A stretch of DNA of 64,000 bases from Astrobacterium formosum (GTDB lineage: Bacteria > Pseudomonadota > Alphaproteobacteria > Rhizobiales > Xanthobacteraceae): the NCBI GenBank assembly GCA_030848545.1, contig JAVDCA010000018.1, positions 62,001-126,000 on the forward strand. Direction: 5' to 3'. A program made the translations under genes and the position numbers. The notes under the pieces were generated by a model. The model saw only the letters and a list, made by a program, of their open reading frames with translations. It had not been told where the DNA came from and searched no databases. Each line of letters starts with the position of its first letter. The stretch's first letter is position 1. Positions 53,406 through 63,150 of the stretch are shown here, in pieces.

Positions 53406-54026
53406 ATGAACGAACCCCCGATCTCGCGCGGCTTCCGGGCCCGCCAGCGGCCGCCGGGAACGCGCGATCGCGTCCCTCCCGGCCAGCACCTCGTCTCCGA
53501 CTTCCCGGTCCTGTCCGCCGGTCCAACCCCGGAGGCGGACCTCGCCAGCTGGCGTTTCGGCCTCGACGACGGCGCGAGCCCGTTCGCCGAGTGGACATGG
53601 GCCGAGTTCAACGCCTTGCCGCAGACGGAGATCACCGTCGACATCCATTGCGTGACCACCTGGTCGAAGCTCGACACCCGCTGGCGCGGCGTGACCATCG
53701 ACGACCTCCTCGCCGCCGCCGGTCTCTCCGAGGCTCCCGACGCTTTCGTGATGGCCCATTGCGAAGGCGGCTACACCACCAATATGCCGGTGGCCGACCT
53801 CGTCGATGGCAAAGCCATGGTGGCGACCCATTTCGACGACGAGCCGCTCGACCCCGAGCATGGCGGGCCGGCGCGGCTCCTCGTGCCGCATCTCTATTTC
53901 TGGAAGAGCGCCAAATGGATTCGCCGTCTGCAGTTCATTCCCGAGGACCAGCCCGGTTTCTGGGAGGAGAACGGTTACCACATGTACGGCGATCCGTGGC
54001 GGGAACAGCGCTATGACGGCGATTGA
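53406..54026 (+). CDS. Cytosolic sulfite-oxidase-like molybdopterin oxidoreductase
   Basis: The 206-residue protein is a single Moco-binding domain of the sulfite oxidase family with the active-site Cys in DIHCVTTWSKL and the following WRGVTIDDLL and GGYTTNMPV. It lacks a signal peptide, a heme domain and the dimerisation domain of animal sulfite oxidase, so it is a minimal cytosolic member. It overlaps the downstream flavin reductase gene by 14 bases, so the two are tightly coupled. The substrate is unknown. Confidence 0.9.
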   Translation: MNEPPISRGFRARQRPPGTRDRVPPGQHLVSDFPVLSAGPTPEADLASWRFGLDDGASPFAEWTWAEFNALPQTEITVDIHCVTTWSKLDTRWRGVTIDDLLAAAGLSEAPDAFVMAHCEGGYTTNMPVADLVDGKAMVATHFDDEPLDPEHGGPARLLVPHLYFWKSAKWIRRLQFIPEDQPGFWEENGYHMYGDPWREQRYDGD

Positions 54027-54768
54027 GGTCGCGGCGCCGCGGCTCGCCTGGCGTATCGCCGAAGTGCGTGAAATCATCGACGAGACGCCGCGCGTGCGCA
54101 CGCTCGTGCTCGACGTGCCCGGCTGGCCGGGCCACCGGCCGGGCCAGCACATCGACGTGCGCCTGACCGGCGAAGACGGCTATGCGGCCCAGCGCAGCTA
54201 TTCCATCGCGTCGGCCCCGGAGGCGCCGATGGTCGCCATCACGGTCGAGCGCATCGCCACCGGCGAGGTGTCGCCTTATCTGGCGAGCGAGGTTGTGCCC
54301 GGCGACCGTTTCGAGCTGCGCGGGCCGATCGGGGGCTACTTCGTCTGGTCGGTGGCGAGCGGCGGGCCCTTGATGCTCGTCGCTGGCGGCTCCGGCATCG
54401 CGCCCCTGATGGCCATGCTGCGCCACCGCGCCGCCGTCGGCGCCAGCATGCCGGCGCGGCTCATCTATTCGTCGCGCAGCCACGAGGACATCATCTATCG
54501 CGACGAGCTCGCCCGCCTTGCGGCCGCCGGCGACGGCCTCGACGTGGTGCATGTCCTCACCCGCGCCCGGCCGGCGGACTGGACCGGCGAGAGCCGGCGC
54601 ATCGACGCCGAGATGCTGGCGCGCCTTTCCTTTCCGCCGTCCCAGCGGCCGTTCGTCTACATCTGCGGCCCCACGAGCCTGGTCGAATCCGCCGCCCGCA
54701 CCCTGGTGACGCTCGGCCACGACCGCCGGTTGATCCGCACCGAGCGCTTCGGGCCGACCGGGCCGTAG
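54013..54768 (+). CDS. FAD/NAD(P)-binding reductase partner of the Moco protein
   Basis: The 251-residue protein is a ferredoxin-reductase-type enzyme without an iron-sulfur domain. The FAD-binding RSYSIASAP (RxYS) and the NAD-binding LMLVAGGSGIAPLMAML are clear, and the C-terminal VYICGPTSLVE is in place. It probably passes electrons from NAD(P)H to or from the Moco protein. ATG 54013 lies within the Moco gene. Confidence 0.92.
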   Translation: MTAIEVAAPRLAWRIAEVREIIDETPRVRTLVLDVPGWPGHRPGQHIDVRLTGEDGYAAQRSYSIASAPEAPMVAITVERIATGEVSPYLASEVVPGDRFELRGPIGGYFVWSVASGGPLMLVAGGSGIAPLMAMLRHRAAVGASMPARLIYSSRSHEDIIYRDELARLAAAGDGLDVVHVLTRARPADWTGESRRIDAEMLARLSFPPSQRPFVYICGPTSLVESAARTLVTLGHDRRLIRTERFGPTGP

Positions 54769-54981
54769 CGGCCGGATCGTCGAGGGGATTGCGGGGCATC
54801 GTGCCTCGGGGCGCAACGCAGCATGAGCTTTTGCGAATGATGCGTTGCAGAACCGGGGCCTCGGGCCGGCAGTTGTGGGGGCGGGAACAGAGCGAGGCCC
54901 CGGTTCTGCCACTGAACTCCGACATTGGATCGTCGCATCCCGAAGTTGCCTTGGATGGTCGCAGTGCTCTACGTCACTGCC

Positions 54982-55905
54982 ATGGGCCAGCCCGCCGCCA
55001 TCCTGATTGCCGGACCGACCGCCAGTGGCAAGTCGGGGCTGGCGCTTCAACTCGCCGAGCGCCTCGGCGGCACTGTCATCAATGCCGATTCCATGCAGGT
55101 CTACGGCGACCTGCGCGTCATCACGGCCCGGCCGACGCGCGAGGAAGAGGCGCGGGTGCCGCACCTCCTCTACGGCCATGTGGACGGGGCCGAGAACTAC
55201 TCGGTCGGGCGCTGGCTCGCCGATGCGCGCGCCGCGTTGGATGACGCCGCTGCCCGCCGGTTGGTGCCGATCTTCGCGGGCGGCACCGGGCTCTACTTCA
55301 AGACTCTGACCTCAGGCCTCGCCGCCGTGCCGCCGGTCGATGCCGATATCCGGGTGGACGTGCGCGCGCGCCTCGACGCCCATGGGCCGGCCGTTCTCCA
55401 TGCCGAGCTCGCCCGCCATGACCCGGCGGCGGCGGAACGGCTTTCGCCCAATGACCGCGTCCGCATCGCCCGTGCCCTGGAGGTGGTGCTCTCGACCGGC
55501 CGGCCGCTCGTGGACTGGCACCAGCAAGGCCTGCCGCCGCTCCTCGATTCCGCCCGGGTGGTGCGCGTCTTTCTCGCGCCCGACCGCGCCGAGCTCTACC
55601 GGCGCATCGATGGGCGTTTCTCCGTCATGCTGGAGGCCGGAGCCCTCGACGAGGTTCGGGCCTTCGCGGCGCGCAAGCTCGATCCGCTACTGCCCGCCAT
55701 GAAGGCGCATGGCGTGCCGTGGCTGATCCGGCATCTCGCCGGCGAACTATCGCTCGACGAAGCCGCCGACAAGGCCCGCGCCGACACACGGCACTACGCC
55801 AAGCGCCAGTTCACCTGGTTTCGCCACCAGCTCGCTGACTGGCCGCAGCTCGAACCGGACGCGGCGCTGGAGAACGTGCTGAGCGCGTGGTCTTCGTCGC
55901 CGTGA
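54982..55905 (+). CDS. miaA: tRNA dimethylallyltransferase
   Basis: The enzyme adds an isopentenyl group to A37 of tRNAs that read codons beginning with U. The P-loop [15 protein letters not shown], the Asp-containing INADSMQVY and [13 protein letters not shown], and the [14 protein letters not shown] region are all present. ATG 54982 gives a normal N terminus; ATG 54955 or TTG 54925 are alternatives since no strong ribosome site is visible. The 3' end overlaps the convergent MsrQ gene by 95 bases. Confidence 0.95.
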   Translation: MGQPAAILIAGPTASGKSGLALQLAERLGGTVINADSMQVYGDLRVITARPTREEEARVPHLLYGHVDGAENYSVGRWLADARAALDDAAARRLVPIFAGGTGLYFKTLTSGLAAVPPVDADIRVDVRARLDAHGPAVLHAELARHDPAAAERLSPNDRVRIARALEVVLSTGRPLVDWHQQGLPPLLDSARVVRVFLAPDRAELYRRIDGRFSVMLEAGALDEVRAFAARKLDPLLPAMKAHGVPWLIRHLAGELSLDEAADKARADTRHYAKRQFTWFRHQLADWPQLEPDAALENVLSAWSSSP

Positions 55906-56710
55906 CGGCGCGGATCGCGGCCGCCACGACGATCACAACTCCGACCGCCAGCACCCACAGGGCCGGCCGCAGCCCGAAGGCGACGTCGAGATTGGCGGCG
56001 AGGACGCGGCGCGCGTCGATGCCCGTGGTCAGGCCATACCAGGCCGCTTCGCCGAGCGCGGTCGCGACGGCCGAAAGAATCGCGAGCGCCGCGAGCCGCC
56101 ACGGGCCCATGTCGCCGATGAAGCGATGGCCGAGCCGGTAAGTCAGAAGCCAGAACAAAAAGCCCGCCATCATGATGGACTGGGTGACGTCGAGCTTGGT
56201 CTGCATGAGGAAATGGGCGATCGCCATGACGGCGAGGACGTAGACGATGCGGTGCAGCGCCTGCCATCGCGCTCCGCCCAGCCGCTTCACCATGGCGTCG
56301 GTGGAGGTGGCGGCGAGCGCCGCGAGGCCGAGAAGCGCCACGATGCCGATGGTGAGATAGATTCGCAGCACGATTTCGCTCGCCACCTTGGCGAGGTCGA
56401 ATTTCTCCTGCACCACGTAGAGCGAAAGGTGCAGCATCACGTAGGCGAAGGCAGCGACCCCGATGGTACGCCGGGCGAGGATCAGCGACGGCAGTGCGAA
56501 GATGCGCCGCGCCGGCGTGATGGCGAGGGAAATGAGCAGCAGCCGCACCGTCCAGTCGCCGGCGAAGTGCAGCGCCTCGTCGATCGGCCGCCCGCCCAGG
56601 TCCCCGGTCGCGGTCCGGTAGGCGAGCCACAGGGCCGGCGCAACCGCGAGTGCGAAAGCGGCGACTTTGATCGGCGACCAGCGGCCGGAGCGTTCACGCA
56701 GGAAGGGCAT
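55811..56710 (-). CDS. msrQ: MsrQ/YedZ heme-binding membrane protein
   Basis: The 299-residue protein has about six to seven hydrophobic segments and the ferric-reductase-like pattern with His pairs (VMLHLSLYV and [17 protein letters not shown]) seen in MsrQ. MsrQ feeds electrons to the periplasmic methionine sulfoxide reductase MsrP. No msrP gene is in the window. ATG 56710 was chosen; ATG 56734 is possible. Its 3' end runs 95 bases into the convergent miaA gene, so its C-terminal tail ([14 protein letters not shown]) is unlike the family. Confidence 0.88.
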   Translation of the reverse strand: MPFLRERSGRWSPIKVAAFALAVAPALWLAYRTATGDLGGRPIDEALHFAGDWTVRLLLISLAITPARRIFALPSLILARRTIGVAAFAYVMLHLSLYVVQEKFDLAKVASEIVLRIYLTIGIVALLGLAALAATSTDAMVKRLGGARWQALHRIVYVLAVMAIAHFLMQTKLDVTQSIMMAGFLFWLLTYRLGHRFIGDMGPWRLAALAILSAVATALGEAAWYGLTTGIDARRVLAANLDVAFGLRPALWVLAVGVVIVVAAAIRAVTATKTTRSARSPAPRPVRAAASQRAGGETR

Positions 56711-56817
56711 GGGGTATCGGTCCAGTGACGCCATCGAGGTAGATGAACGCACGCCCCACCGCGAGCATTTTTCGTTCCGGCGGCGTTCAACTGTGATCAC
56801 GATCCCCGGAGCGCGTG

Positions 56818-56930
56818 CATCCCTCCCTTGAAAGGGGAGGGTGGCGCCGAAGGCGCCGGGTGGGGTCGGAGGAGGGCACGGTAGGCCCCCACCCCAGCCC
56901 TCCCCCGCAAGCGGGGGAGGGAGCAGACGG
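56818..56930. repeat. GC-rich palindromic repeat block
   Basis: Three hairpins are packed in 113 bases, including CCCTCCCCCGC and GCGGGGGAGGG with an AA loop (56907-56930), and GGCGCC inverted pairs. A similar hairpin occurs in the ABC operon at 40446 and a related one lies after ilvC at 62697. It lies between the DUF155 stop and the MsrQ start. Confidence 0.75.
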
Positions 56931-56956
56931 AACGTGCGGCCGCCTTAGCCGCAGCT

Positions 56957-57775
56957 TCACTTCACCACCCGGAAGAACAAGTCGTAGACCGAGAACACCA
57001 CCTCGATGACGATCAGCAGGACGATCGTCGCCTCCAGGCGTACGCTGCGTTCGGTGTCGGTGATGTCGATCAGGGCCTGGGCGGTGTCGCTGATGACCTC
57101 GAGCTTGCGCGAGATCGCGTCGGCGCGCTCCTTGAGTTCGTATTCATCGGCGAGGCGGGTGTAGAGGCGCTCCAGATGCGGATGGTCCCACAGGACGTCG
57201 GGCTTGTCCTCCACCTCGACGCGGCCGGTCATGCGGTGATGCACCAAAAGCGCTTGCCCGATGGTGCGCAGCATGTGCCGGCGACCGGCGGGCGACTTGC
57301 CGGTGCGGGCGAGTCCGGCGGCGAACGGCTCGATCACTTCGAACACGCGCGCGATCTCGCGCTCGTCACGCGCCAGCGTCACGTTCTTGGCGAGCGCGTC
57401 GGCGATCACCAGGAGGCGCTGGGGCGACAGGTCGCGCACGCTGATGGGCCCCCCGGGGGCGATCTGGTCCTCCTTGGTGCCGTTGATCTCGATGGTGGTC
57501 GCCTCGTCGACCGGCGCCAGCGGCCCGATGACTCGGGCCTTGAGGCTGCGCACCACCTCGTCCTCCTGCAGGGGCGAAAGGCCGATGAGGACGGCGACGC
57601 CGTAGCGGAACAGGGTCGCGGCGCCGTCGCCGACCCGGAAGGTGAGGGGGAGGGTGGCGATGACGTCGCTGCGCTCGAGCCCGGCGGTGTCGATGCGCTC
57701 GCCCAGGAGGAGCGCGCGCGCCGACACGCGGGCGGTTGCCGTGTCGGCAGAATTAGTGGTTTGGACGGCGGTCAC
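56957..57775 (-). CDS. DUF155/RMD1-family membrane-anchored protein
   Basis: The 272-residue protein has the DUF155 core: VAVLIGLSPLQEDEVVRSL, RLLVIADALAKNVTLARDE, and C-terminal ERLYTRLADEYELKERADAISRK motif followed by a single membrane helix (EATIVLLIVIEVVFSVYDLFF). Relatives include yeast Rmd1 and mitochondrial RMND1. Start is GTG 57775. It is divergent from ilvB, so its promoter shares the intergenic region with the ilvB leader. Confidence 0.9.
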   Translation of the reverse strand: MTAVQTTNSADTATARVSARALLLGERIDTAGLERSDVIATLPLTFRVGDGAATLFRYGVAVLIGLSPLQEDEVVRSLKARVIGPLAPVDEATTIEINGTKEDQIAPGGPISVRDLSPQRLLVIADALAKNVTLARDEREIARVFEVIEPFAAGLARTGKSPAGRRHMLRTIGQALLVHHRMTGRVEVEDKPDVLWDHPHLERLYTRLADEYELKERADAISRKLEVISDTAQALIDITDTERSVRLEATIVLLIVIEVVFSVYDLFFRVVK

Positions 57776-57938
57776 GGGCAGGCTCCGGCGGTATGTCGTT
57801 GGGCCAGCCTAGCACGCCGGTCGCGCGCCGGGATGACCCCCGCGGCACATGGTCGTTTCGGCAACGGCCGGGATGCACAAAAGGCCCCCTTATGCTAGGC
57901 TTTTTCGGGCTTCTGCGGGGCTGGCTTCAAGTTTTGCC

Positions 57939-57967
57939 TTGACTTCGGAATGCCGGCCCGGCATAAG
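57939..57967 (+). promoter_or_regulatory. Predicted sigma-70 promoter of the ilvB leader
   Basis: TTGACT at 57939-57944 and CATAAG at 57962-57967 are separated by exactly 17 bases. Transcription would begin near 57974, giving a leader of about 220 bases before ilvB. The -10 element departs from TATAAT at two bases. Confidence 0.6.
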
Positions 57968-57979
57968 CCGCGCAACGAT

Positions 57980-58024
57980 ATGCTTGTGGGTGACCAAATT
58001 GCGCAATTTTGTTCTCGTAATTAG
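57980..58024 (+). CDS. Candidate 14-residue leader peptide
   Basis: ATG 57980 to TAG 58024 encodes MLVGDQIAQFCSRN; it would start only a few bases after the predicted transcription start. It has one Leu, one Val and one Ile but no run of branched-chain codons. An AGGAGG lies over its stop codon. The peptide is speculative and shown because of its position before the hairpin and terminator. Confidence 0.3.
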   Translation: MLVGDQIAQFCSRN

Positions 58025-58027
58025 GAG

Positions 58028-58106
58028 GCGCATCGCCACGGACGGTTGACCCCGTCCGGGATGAAATGGCGATGCGCGGAAAACAGGGGCCTCGGGCCCC
58101 TTTTTG
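58028..58106 (+). terminator. Structured leader with terminator upstream of ilvB
   Basis: GCGCATCGCCA (58028-58038) pairs perfectly with TGGCGATGCGC (58067-58077) and holds an inner perfect 7-base stem, CGGACGG with CCGTCCG. Eight bases later, AGGGGCC and GGCCCCT (58086-58102) form a terminator stem followed by TTTT. The ilvB start is 86 bases further on. The arrangement fits transcription attenuation; no known riboswitch class was recognised. Confidence 0.75.
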
Positions 58107-58192
58107 ATTCTCCGGAGCACGATCCCCGAACGGCCAAGCGGATGCCGGACAGGACATGCCCCGAGGAAACGGTCGCGAAGTGGAGTTGGACG

Positions 58193-59953
58193 ATGACACG
58201 TGAAATGACTGGCGCCGAAATGGTGATCGCGGCGCTCGCCGACCAGGGGGTCGAGCATCTCTTCGGCTATCCGGGCGGCTCAGTCCTGCCGATCTACGAC
58301 GCTCTGTTCCAGCAGGACAAGGTGCGTCACATCCTGGTGCGTCACGAGCAGGGTGCTGTCCACGCGGCTGAGGGCTATGCGCGCTCGACCGGCAAAGTCG
58401 GTTGCGTGCTGGTGACGTCCGGGCCCGGGGCCACCAACGCAGTGACGGGACTGACCGACGCCCTGTGTGACTCCGTTCCGATCGTGTGCATCACCGGCCA
58501 GGTGCCGACCCATCTGATCGGCAACGACGCCTTCCAGGAGTGCGACACCGTCGGCATCACCCGGCCGTGCACGAAGTACAACTACCTGGTCAAGAAGATC
58601 GAAGATTTGCCGCGGGTCCTGCACGAGGCTTTCCAGATCGCGGCGAGCGGCCGGCCCGGTCCGGTGGTGATCGACATCCCCAAGGACATCCAGTTCGCCA
58701 AGGGGCTCTACTTCAAGCCCAAGGATCTGCCGCACAAGGGCTACAAACCCAAGGTCGAGGGCGACCCCGAGAAGATCAAGGCGGCGGCCGAAATGATGCG
58801 TCACGCCAAGCGGCCGGTCTTCTATACGGGCGGCGGCGTCATCAATGCAGGCCCCGACGCCTGTCATCACCTGCGCGACCTGGTCAAGTTGACGGGCTTC
58901 CCGATCACCTCGACGCTGCTCGGCCTCGGCGCTTTCCCGGCGGCCGATCCGCAATGGCTCGGCATGCTCGGCATGCACGGCACCTACGAGGCCAACCTCG
59001 CCATGCACGATTGCGATCTCATGATCTGCATCGGGGCACGCTTCGACGACCGCATCACCGGCCGGCTCGACGCCTTCGCGCCGGACTCGCGCAAGATCCA
59101 CATCGACATCGATCCGTCCTCCATCAACAAGAACGTCAAGGTCGACCTTGGCATCGTCGGCGACTGCGCCAACGTGCTCGGCGAGATGGTGCGGCTGTGG
59201 CGTTCGAACACCGCGCAGGCCGACAAGACGTCGCTGGATCGCTGGTGGAAGCAGATCGAAAAGTGGCGTGGCCGCAAGTCGCTCTCGTATCGCCCCTCGA
59301 ACGAGATCATCAAGCCGCAATACGCCATCCAACGCCTCTACGAGGCGACCAAGGATCGCGATGTCTACATCACCACCGAAGTCGGCCAGCACCAGATGTG
59401 GGCGGCGCAGTTCTATCACTTCCAGGAACCCAATCGCTGGATGACCTCCGGCGGGCTCGGCACCATGGGCTACGGCCTACCGGCATCGGTCGGCGTCCAA
59501 CTCGCCCATCCGACGTCGCTCGTCATCGACATCGCCGGCGAGGCGTCGGTGCTGATGACCATGCAGGAGATGTCGACGGCGGTGCAGTACCGCCTGCCCA
59601 TCAAGATATTCATTCTCAACAACTCCTACATGGGCATGGTGCGCCAGTGGCAGGAGCTGCTGCACGGCGGCCGTTATTCCGAGAGCTATTCAGCGGCGCT
59701 GCCGGACTTCGTCAAGCTCGCCGAAGCCTATCACGCGGTCGGTATCCGCTGCGAAAAGCCGGGCGATCTCGACCGCGCCATCAAGGAGATGATCGACATC
59801 GACCGGCCGGTGATCTTCGACTGCGTCGTCGACCAGACGGAAAACTGCTTCCCGATGATCCCATCCGGTCGCGCCCACAACGAAATGCTCTTGGGCGACA
59901 CCGTCGGGAAGCTCGAAGACGCCGTCACCGAGGAAGGCAAGATGCTGGTGTAG
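58193..59953 (+). CDS. ilvB: Acetolactate synthase large subunit
   Basis: The 586-residue enzyme joins two pyruvates, or pyruvate and 2-oxobutyrate, in Val/Leu/Ile synthesis using TPP, FAD and Mg. The catalytic Glu is in RHEQGAVHAAEGYA, with the FAD and middle domain RPVFYTGGGV and the TPP motif NNSYMGMVRQW, which is common to AHAS. ATG 58193 follows GGAG by seven bases. The regulatory subunit ilvN is 186 bases downstream, separated by a repeat. Confidence 0.97.
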   Translation: MTREMTGAEMVIAALADQGVEHLFGYPGGSVLPIYDALFQQDKVRHILVRHEQGAVHAAEGYARSTGKVGCVLVTSGPGATNAVTGLTDALCDSVPIVCITGQVPTHLIGNDAFQECDTVGITRPCTKYNYLVKKIEDLPRVLHEAFQIAASGRPGPVVIDIPKDIQFAKGLYFKPKDLPHKGYKPKVEGDPEKIKAAAEMMRHAKRPVFYTGGGVINAGPDACHHLRDLVKLTGFPITSTLLGLGAFPAADPQWLGMLGMHGTYEANLAMHDCDLMICIGARFDDRITGRLDAFAPDSRKIHIDIDPSSINKNVKVDLGIVGDCANVLGEMVRLWRSNTAQADKTSLDRWWKQIEKWRGRKSLSYRPSNEIIKPQYAIQRLYEATKDRDVYITTEVGQHQMWAAQFYHFQEPNRWMTSGGLGTMGYGLPASVGVQLAHPTSLVIDIAGEASVLMTMQEMSTAVQYRLPIKIFILNNSYMGMVRQWQELLHGGRYSESYSAALPDFVKLAEAYHAVGIRCEKPGDLDRAIKEMIDIDRPVIFDCVVDQTENCFPMIPSGRAHNEMLLGDTVGKLEDAVTEEGKMLV

Positions 59954-59987
59954 CAGATGCCGAACGCTGCTCCCGTGGAATGCCGTC

Positions 59988-60098
59988 GCTCCGGGGCGGC
60001 CCGAGGGGCCGAGCCGGCTCCCCAACGCCTGTTCGTCGGCATTCGATGGGATCGTAGGTATGGGTTCCGGGCTCGCGGCGGCCGCACCCCGGGATGAC
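59988..60098. repeat. Palindromic repeat between ilvB and ilvN
   Basis: This element shares the core CCGGGGCGGCCCGAGGGGCCGA and a distal TATGGGTTCCGGG with the repeat inside uvrD (26124-26232). It lies in the ilvB-ilvN gap and contains inverted repeats capable of hairpin formation. Confidence 0.65.
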
Positions 60099-60138
60099 GA
60101 TTCCGAGCAGACCCGCTTTCGCCGCAAGGACATTCCCC

Positions 60139-60693
60139 ATGAACTCCCTCACGCCCACGAGTGCCACCCATTATCCCGCCGCACCTGCTTCGCAGGCGGC
60201 CGAATCCCACACGCTGTCGGTAATCGTCGACAACGAGCCGGGCGTCCTCGCCCGCGTCATCGGCCTGTTCTCGGGCCGCGGCTACAACATCGAGAGCCTG
60301 ACCGTGTCGGAGACCGAGCACGAGCGGCATCTCTCGCGCATCACCATCGTGACCACCGGCACCCCCATGGTGATCGAGCAGATCAAGAACCAGCTTGACC
60401 GTCAGGTGCCGGTCCATCGCGTCGTCGACATGACGGTCAACGGTCCCTCGATCCAGCGCGAGCTCGCCATGGTCAAGGTGCGCGGCAAGGGCGACCACCG
60501 CGTCGAGGCGCTTCGCCTCGCCGATGCGTTCCGGGCCCGCGTCATCGACGCCTCGATCGAGAGCTTCGTGTTCGAGATCACCGGCGCGACCGACAAGATC
60601 GACCAGTTCGTCAACCTGATGATCCCGATCGGCCTGGTCGAAGTGTCCCGCACCGGCGTCGTCGCCATCGCCCGCGGGCCGGAAGGCATGTGA
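60139..60693 (+). CDS. ilvN: Acetolactate synthase small (regulatory) subunit
   Basis: The 184-residue protein has the N-terminal ACT domain (HTLSVIVDNEPGVLARVIGLF and RGYNIESLTVS) and the second domain with LMIPIGLVEVSRTG. It activates and allows valine inhibition of IlvB. ATG 60139 follows AAGGA by nine bases. The in-frame start at 60094 would add 15 non-family residues. The mazEF-like pair and ilvC follow on the same strand. Confidence 0.96.
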   Translation: MNSLTPTSATHYPAAPASQAAESHTLSVIVDNEPGVLARVIGLFSGRGYNIESLTVSETEHERHLSRITIVTTGTPMVIEQIKNQLDRQVPVHRVVDMTVNGPSIQRELAMVKVRGKGDHRVEALRLADAFRARVIDASIESFVFEITGATDKIDQFVNLMIPIGLVEVSRTGVVAIARGPEGM

Positions 60694-60734
60694 GGCGGAG
60701 CGTTGTTGGATCGAGACCGATGTCACATCCGCCG

Positions 60735-60813
60735 TCATTGCGAGCGAAGCGAAGCAATCCAGCCTTTTCTTTGGGGCCCCTGGATTGCTTCGTCGTTTCG
60801 CTCCTCGCAATGA
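60735..60813. repeat. Palindromic intergenic repeat, GAAGCAATCCAG family, copy 2
   Basis: TCATTGCGAGCGAAGCGAAG at the left end and CTCGCAATGA at the right, with inner AAGCAATCCAG and CTGGATTGCTT, make a long palindrome. It is a better copy of the one at 27178-27259 and lies between ilvN and the mazE-like gene. Confidence 0.85.
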
Positions 60814-60871
60814 AGGGTCGAATTCGGCGGCCGTCGGTATGAGACGGGGAAGAGCTGCTGGACGGGAGAGG

Positions 60872-60898
60872 TCTTCGGATATACATTGTATATCCGAA
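60872..60898. promoter_or_regulatory. Perfect 27-base palindrome upstream of the MazE-like gene
   Basis: CTTCGGATATACA and TGTATATCCGAAG are perfect 13-base arms around a single T. The right arm runs into the GAAGGAG ribosome site, seven bases before ATG 60908. It is the expected place of a toxin-antitoxin autoregulatory operator. Confidence 0.85.
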
Positions 60899-60907
60899 GG
60901 AGCCTTC

Positions 60908-61229
60908 ATGAAGGTCAAGATCGCCAAATGGGGCAACAGCGTCGCGGTTCGGCTGCCCAAGCGGCTCGCCGACGAGCTCGGGCTCGCCCCTGGCCGCGAA
61001 GTCGATATCGACAAGCAGGGCAGCCAGTTGCGCATCGAGACCGCCGAGACGCCGCGTATTCCGCACTACCGGCTCGAAGACCTGCTGTCGCAGATCAAGC
61101 CCGGCCAGAAGCCGCCGCCATTGGAAGACTGGGGCATTCTTGCGACCGAGTGGCCGCAGGACGACTGGAGCGACATCGCGCCCACCGACGAGGAATGGAA
61201 TGCCTGGGTGAAGGACGAGGAGAAGAAAG

Positions 61230-61240
<11 letters not shown>
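60908..61240 (+). CDS. MazE-like antitoxin with AbrB-type DNA-binding domain
   Basis: The 110-residue protein begins KIAKWGNSVAVRLPKRLADELGL, the swapped-hairpin SpoVT/AbrB fold of MazE, and continues with an acidic tail (LEDWGILATEWPQDDWSDIAP) that should wrap the toxin. The acidic tail is longer than in E. coli MazE. It overlaps the toxin gene by 11 bases. A palindromic operator is just upstream. Confidence 0.92.
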
Positions 61241-62652
<1,412 letters not shown>

Positions 62653-62696
62653 CGCGGCGTGTTGGAAGTACGGCCCCGAGCCGAAATCGGCGCGCT

Positions 62697-62719
62697 CCCT
62701 CTCCCCAGCGGGGAGAGGG
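62697..62719. repeat. GC-rich hairpin after ilvC
   Basis: CCCTCTCCCC and GGGGAGAGGG form a perfect 10-base stem with loop AGC, 44 bases after the ilvC stop. It belongs to the same style of dispersed hairpins as those at 40446 and 56907. Confidence 0.75.
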
Positions 62720-63059
62720 TCGGGGTCATGGGCGCCAGGTTAAGGCGGCTGCGAGGCAGTCGGAAGCCGCGCGATCAACGACGGCTTCTGCTTCGATCGC
62801 GGCTTCATCTGGCTTGGCGGCTTCACTTCGGTAAGGACACCGCCTTCAATCCGATCTGCAGAAGCGCCACCAGCGGCAATGCCGACCGGAAGATGTGGCA
62901 GATTGGCGAGCGGACCGTCTAGACCCCGGTGAGGAATCTCGCCCCCGCGCTGGATAATGGCTCAGCCAGCCCGCCACCATTAATAGAGCCGGAAAAATCC
63001 AACCTCTGGCGGTTCAAAGTTTGGGCTCAGAGCACCTTTTTTAGGGCTCGGGCGAGATC

Positions 63060-63098
63060 GAGGAGGATGACCCGCGTGGTCGGCAGGTCATCCTCCTC
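63060..63098. terminator. Long inverted repeat downstream of the porin gene
   Basis: GAGGAGGATGACC and GGTCATCCTCCTC form a perfect 13-base stem with a 13-base loop about 50 bases beyond the porin stop. There is no immediate U-run on either strand, so it may be a 3' stabiliser or a factor-dependent terminator. Confidence 0.6.
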
Positions 63099-63150
63099 AT
63101 GGTGATGGTGTGAGGTGATATCCGAAGTCTACGCCTCACCCATCACATGA

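Larger units (their letters stand above)
62653..63150. other. Region without convincing genes after ilvC
   Basis: About 500 bases lie between ilvC and the convergent porin gene. It includes a hairpin at 62697 and another at 63060. An 87-residue frame (62659-62922) is a repeat-containing shadow with no ribosome site. No other feature is seen. Confidence 0.5.

Noticed and set aside
53935..55179. A 414-residue antisense frame over the flavin reductase and miaA
   Set aside because: It is a shadow of two clear genes on the other strand.
62659..62922. An 87-residue plus frame after ilvC
   Set aside because: It starts inside the GC hairpin, has no ribosome site and no protein-like pattern.
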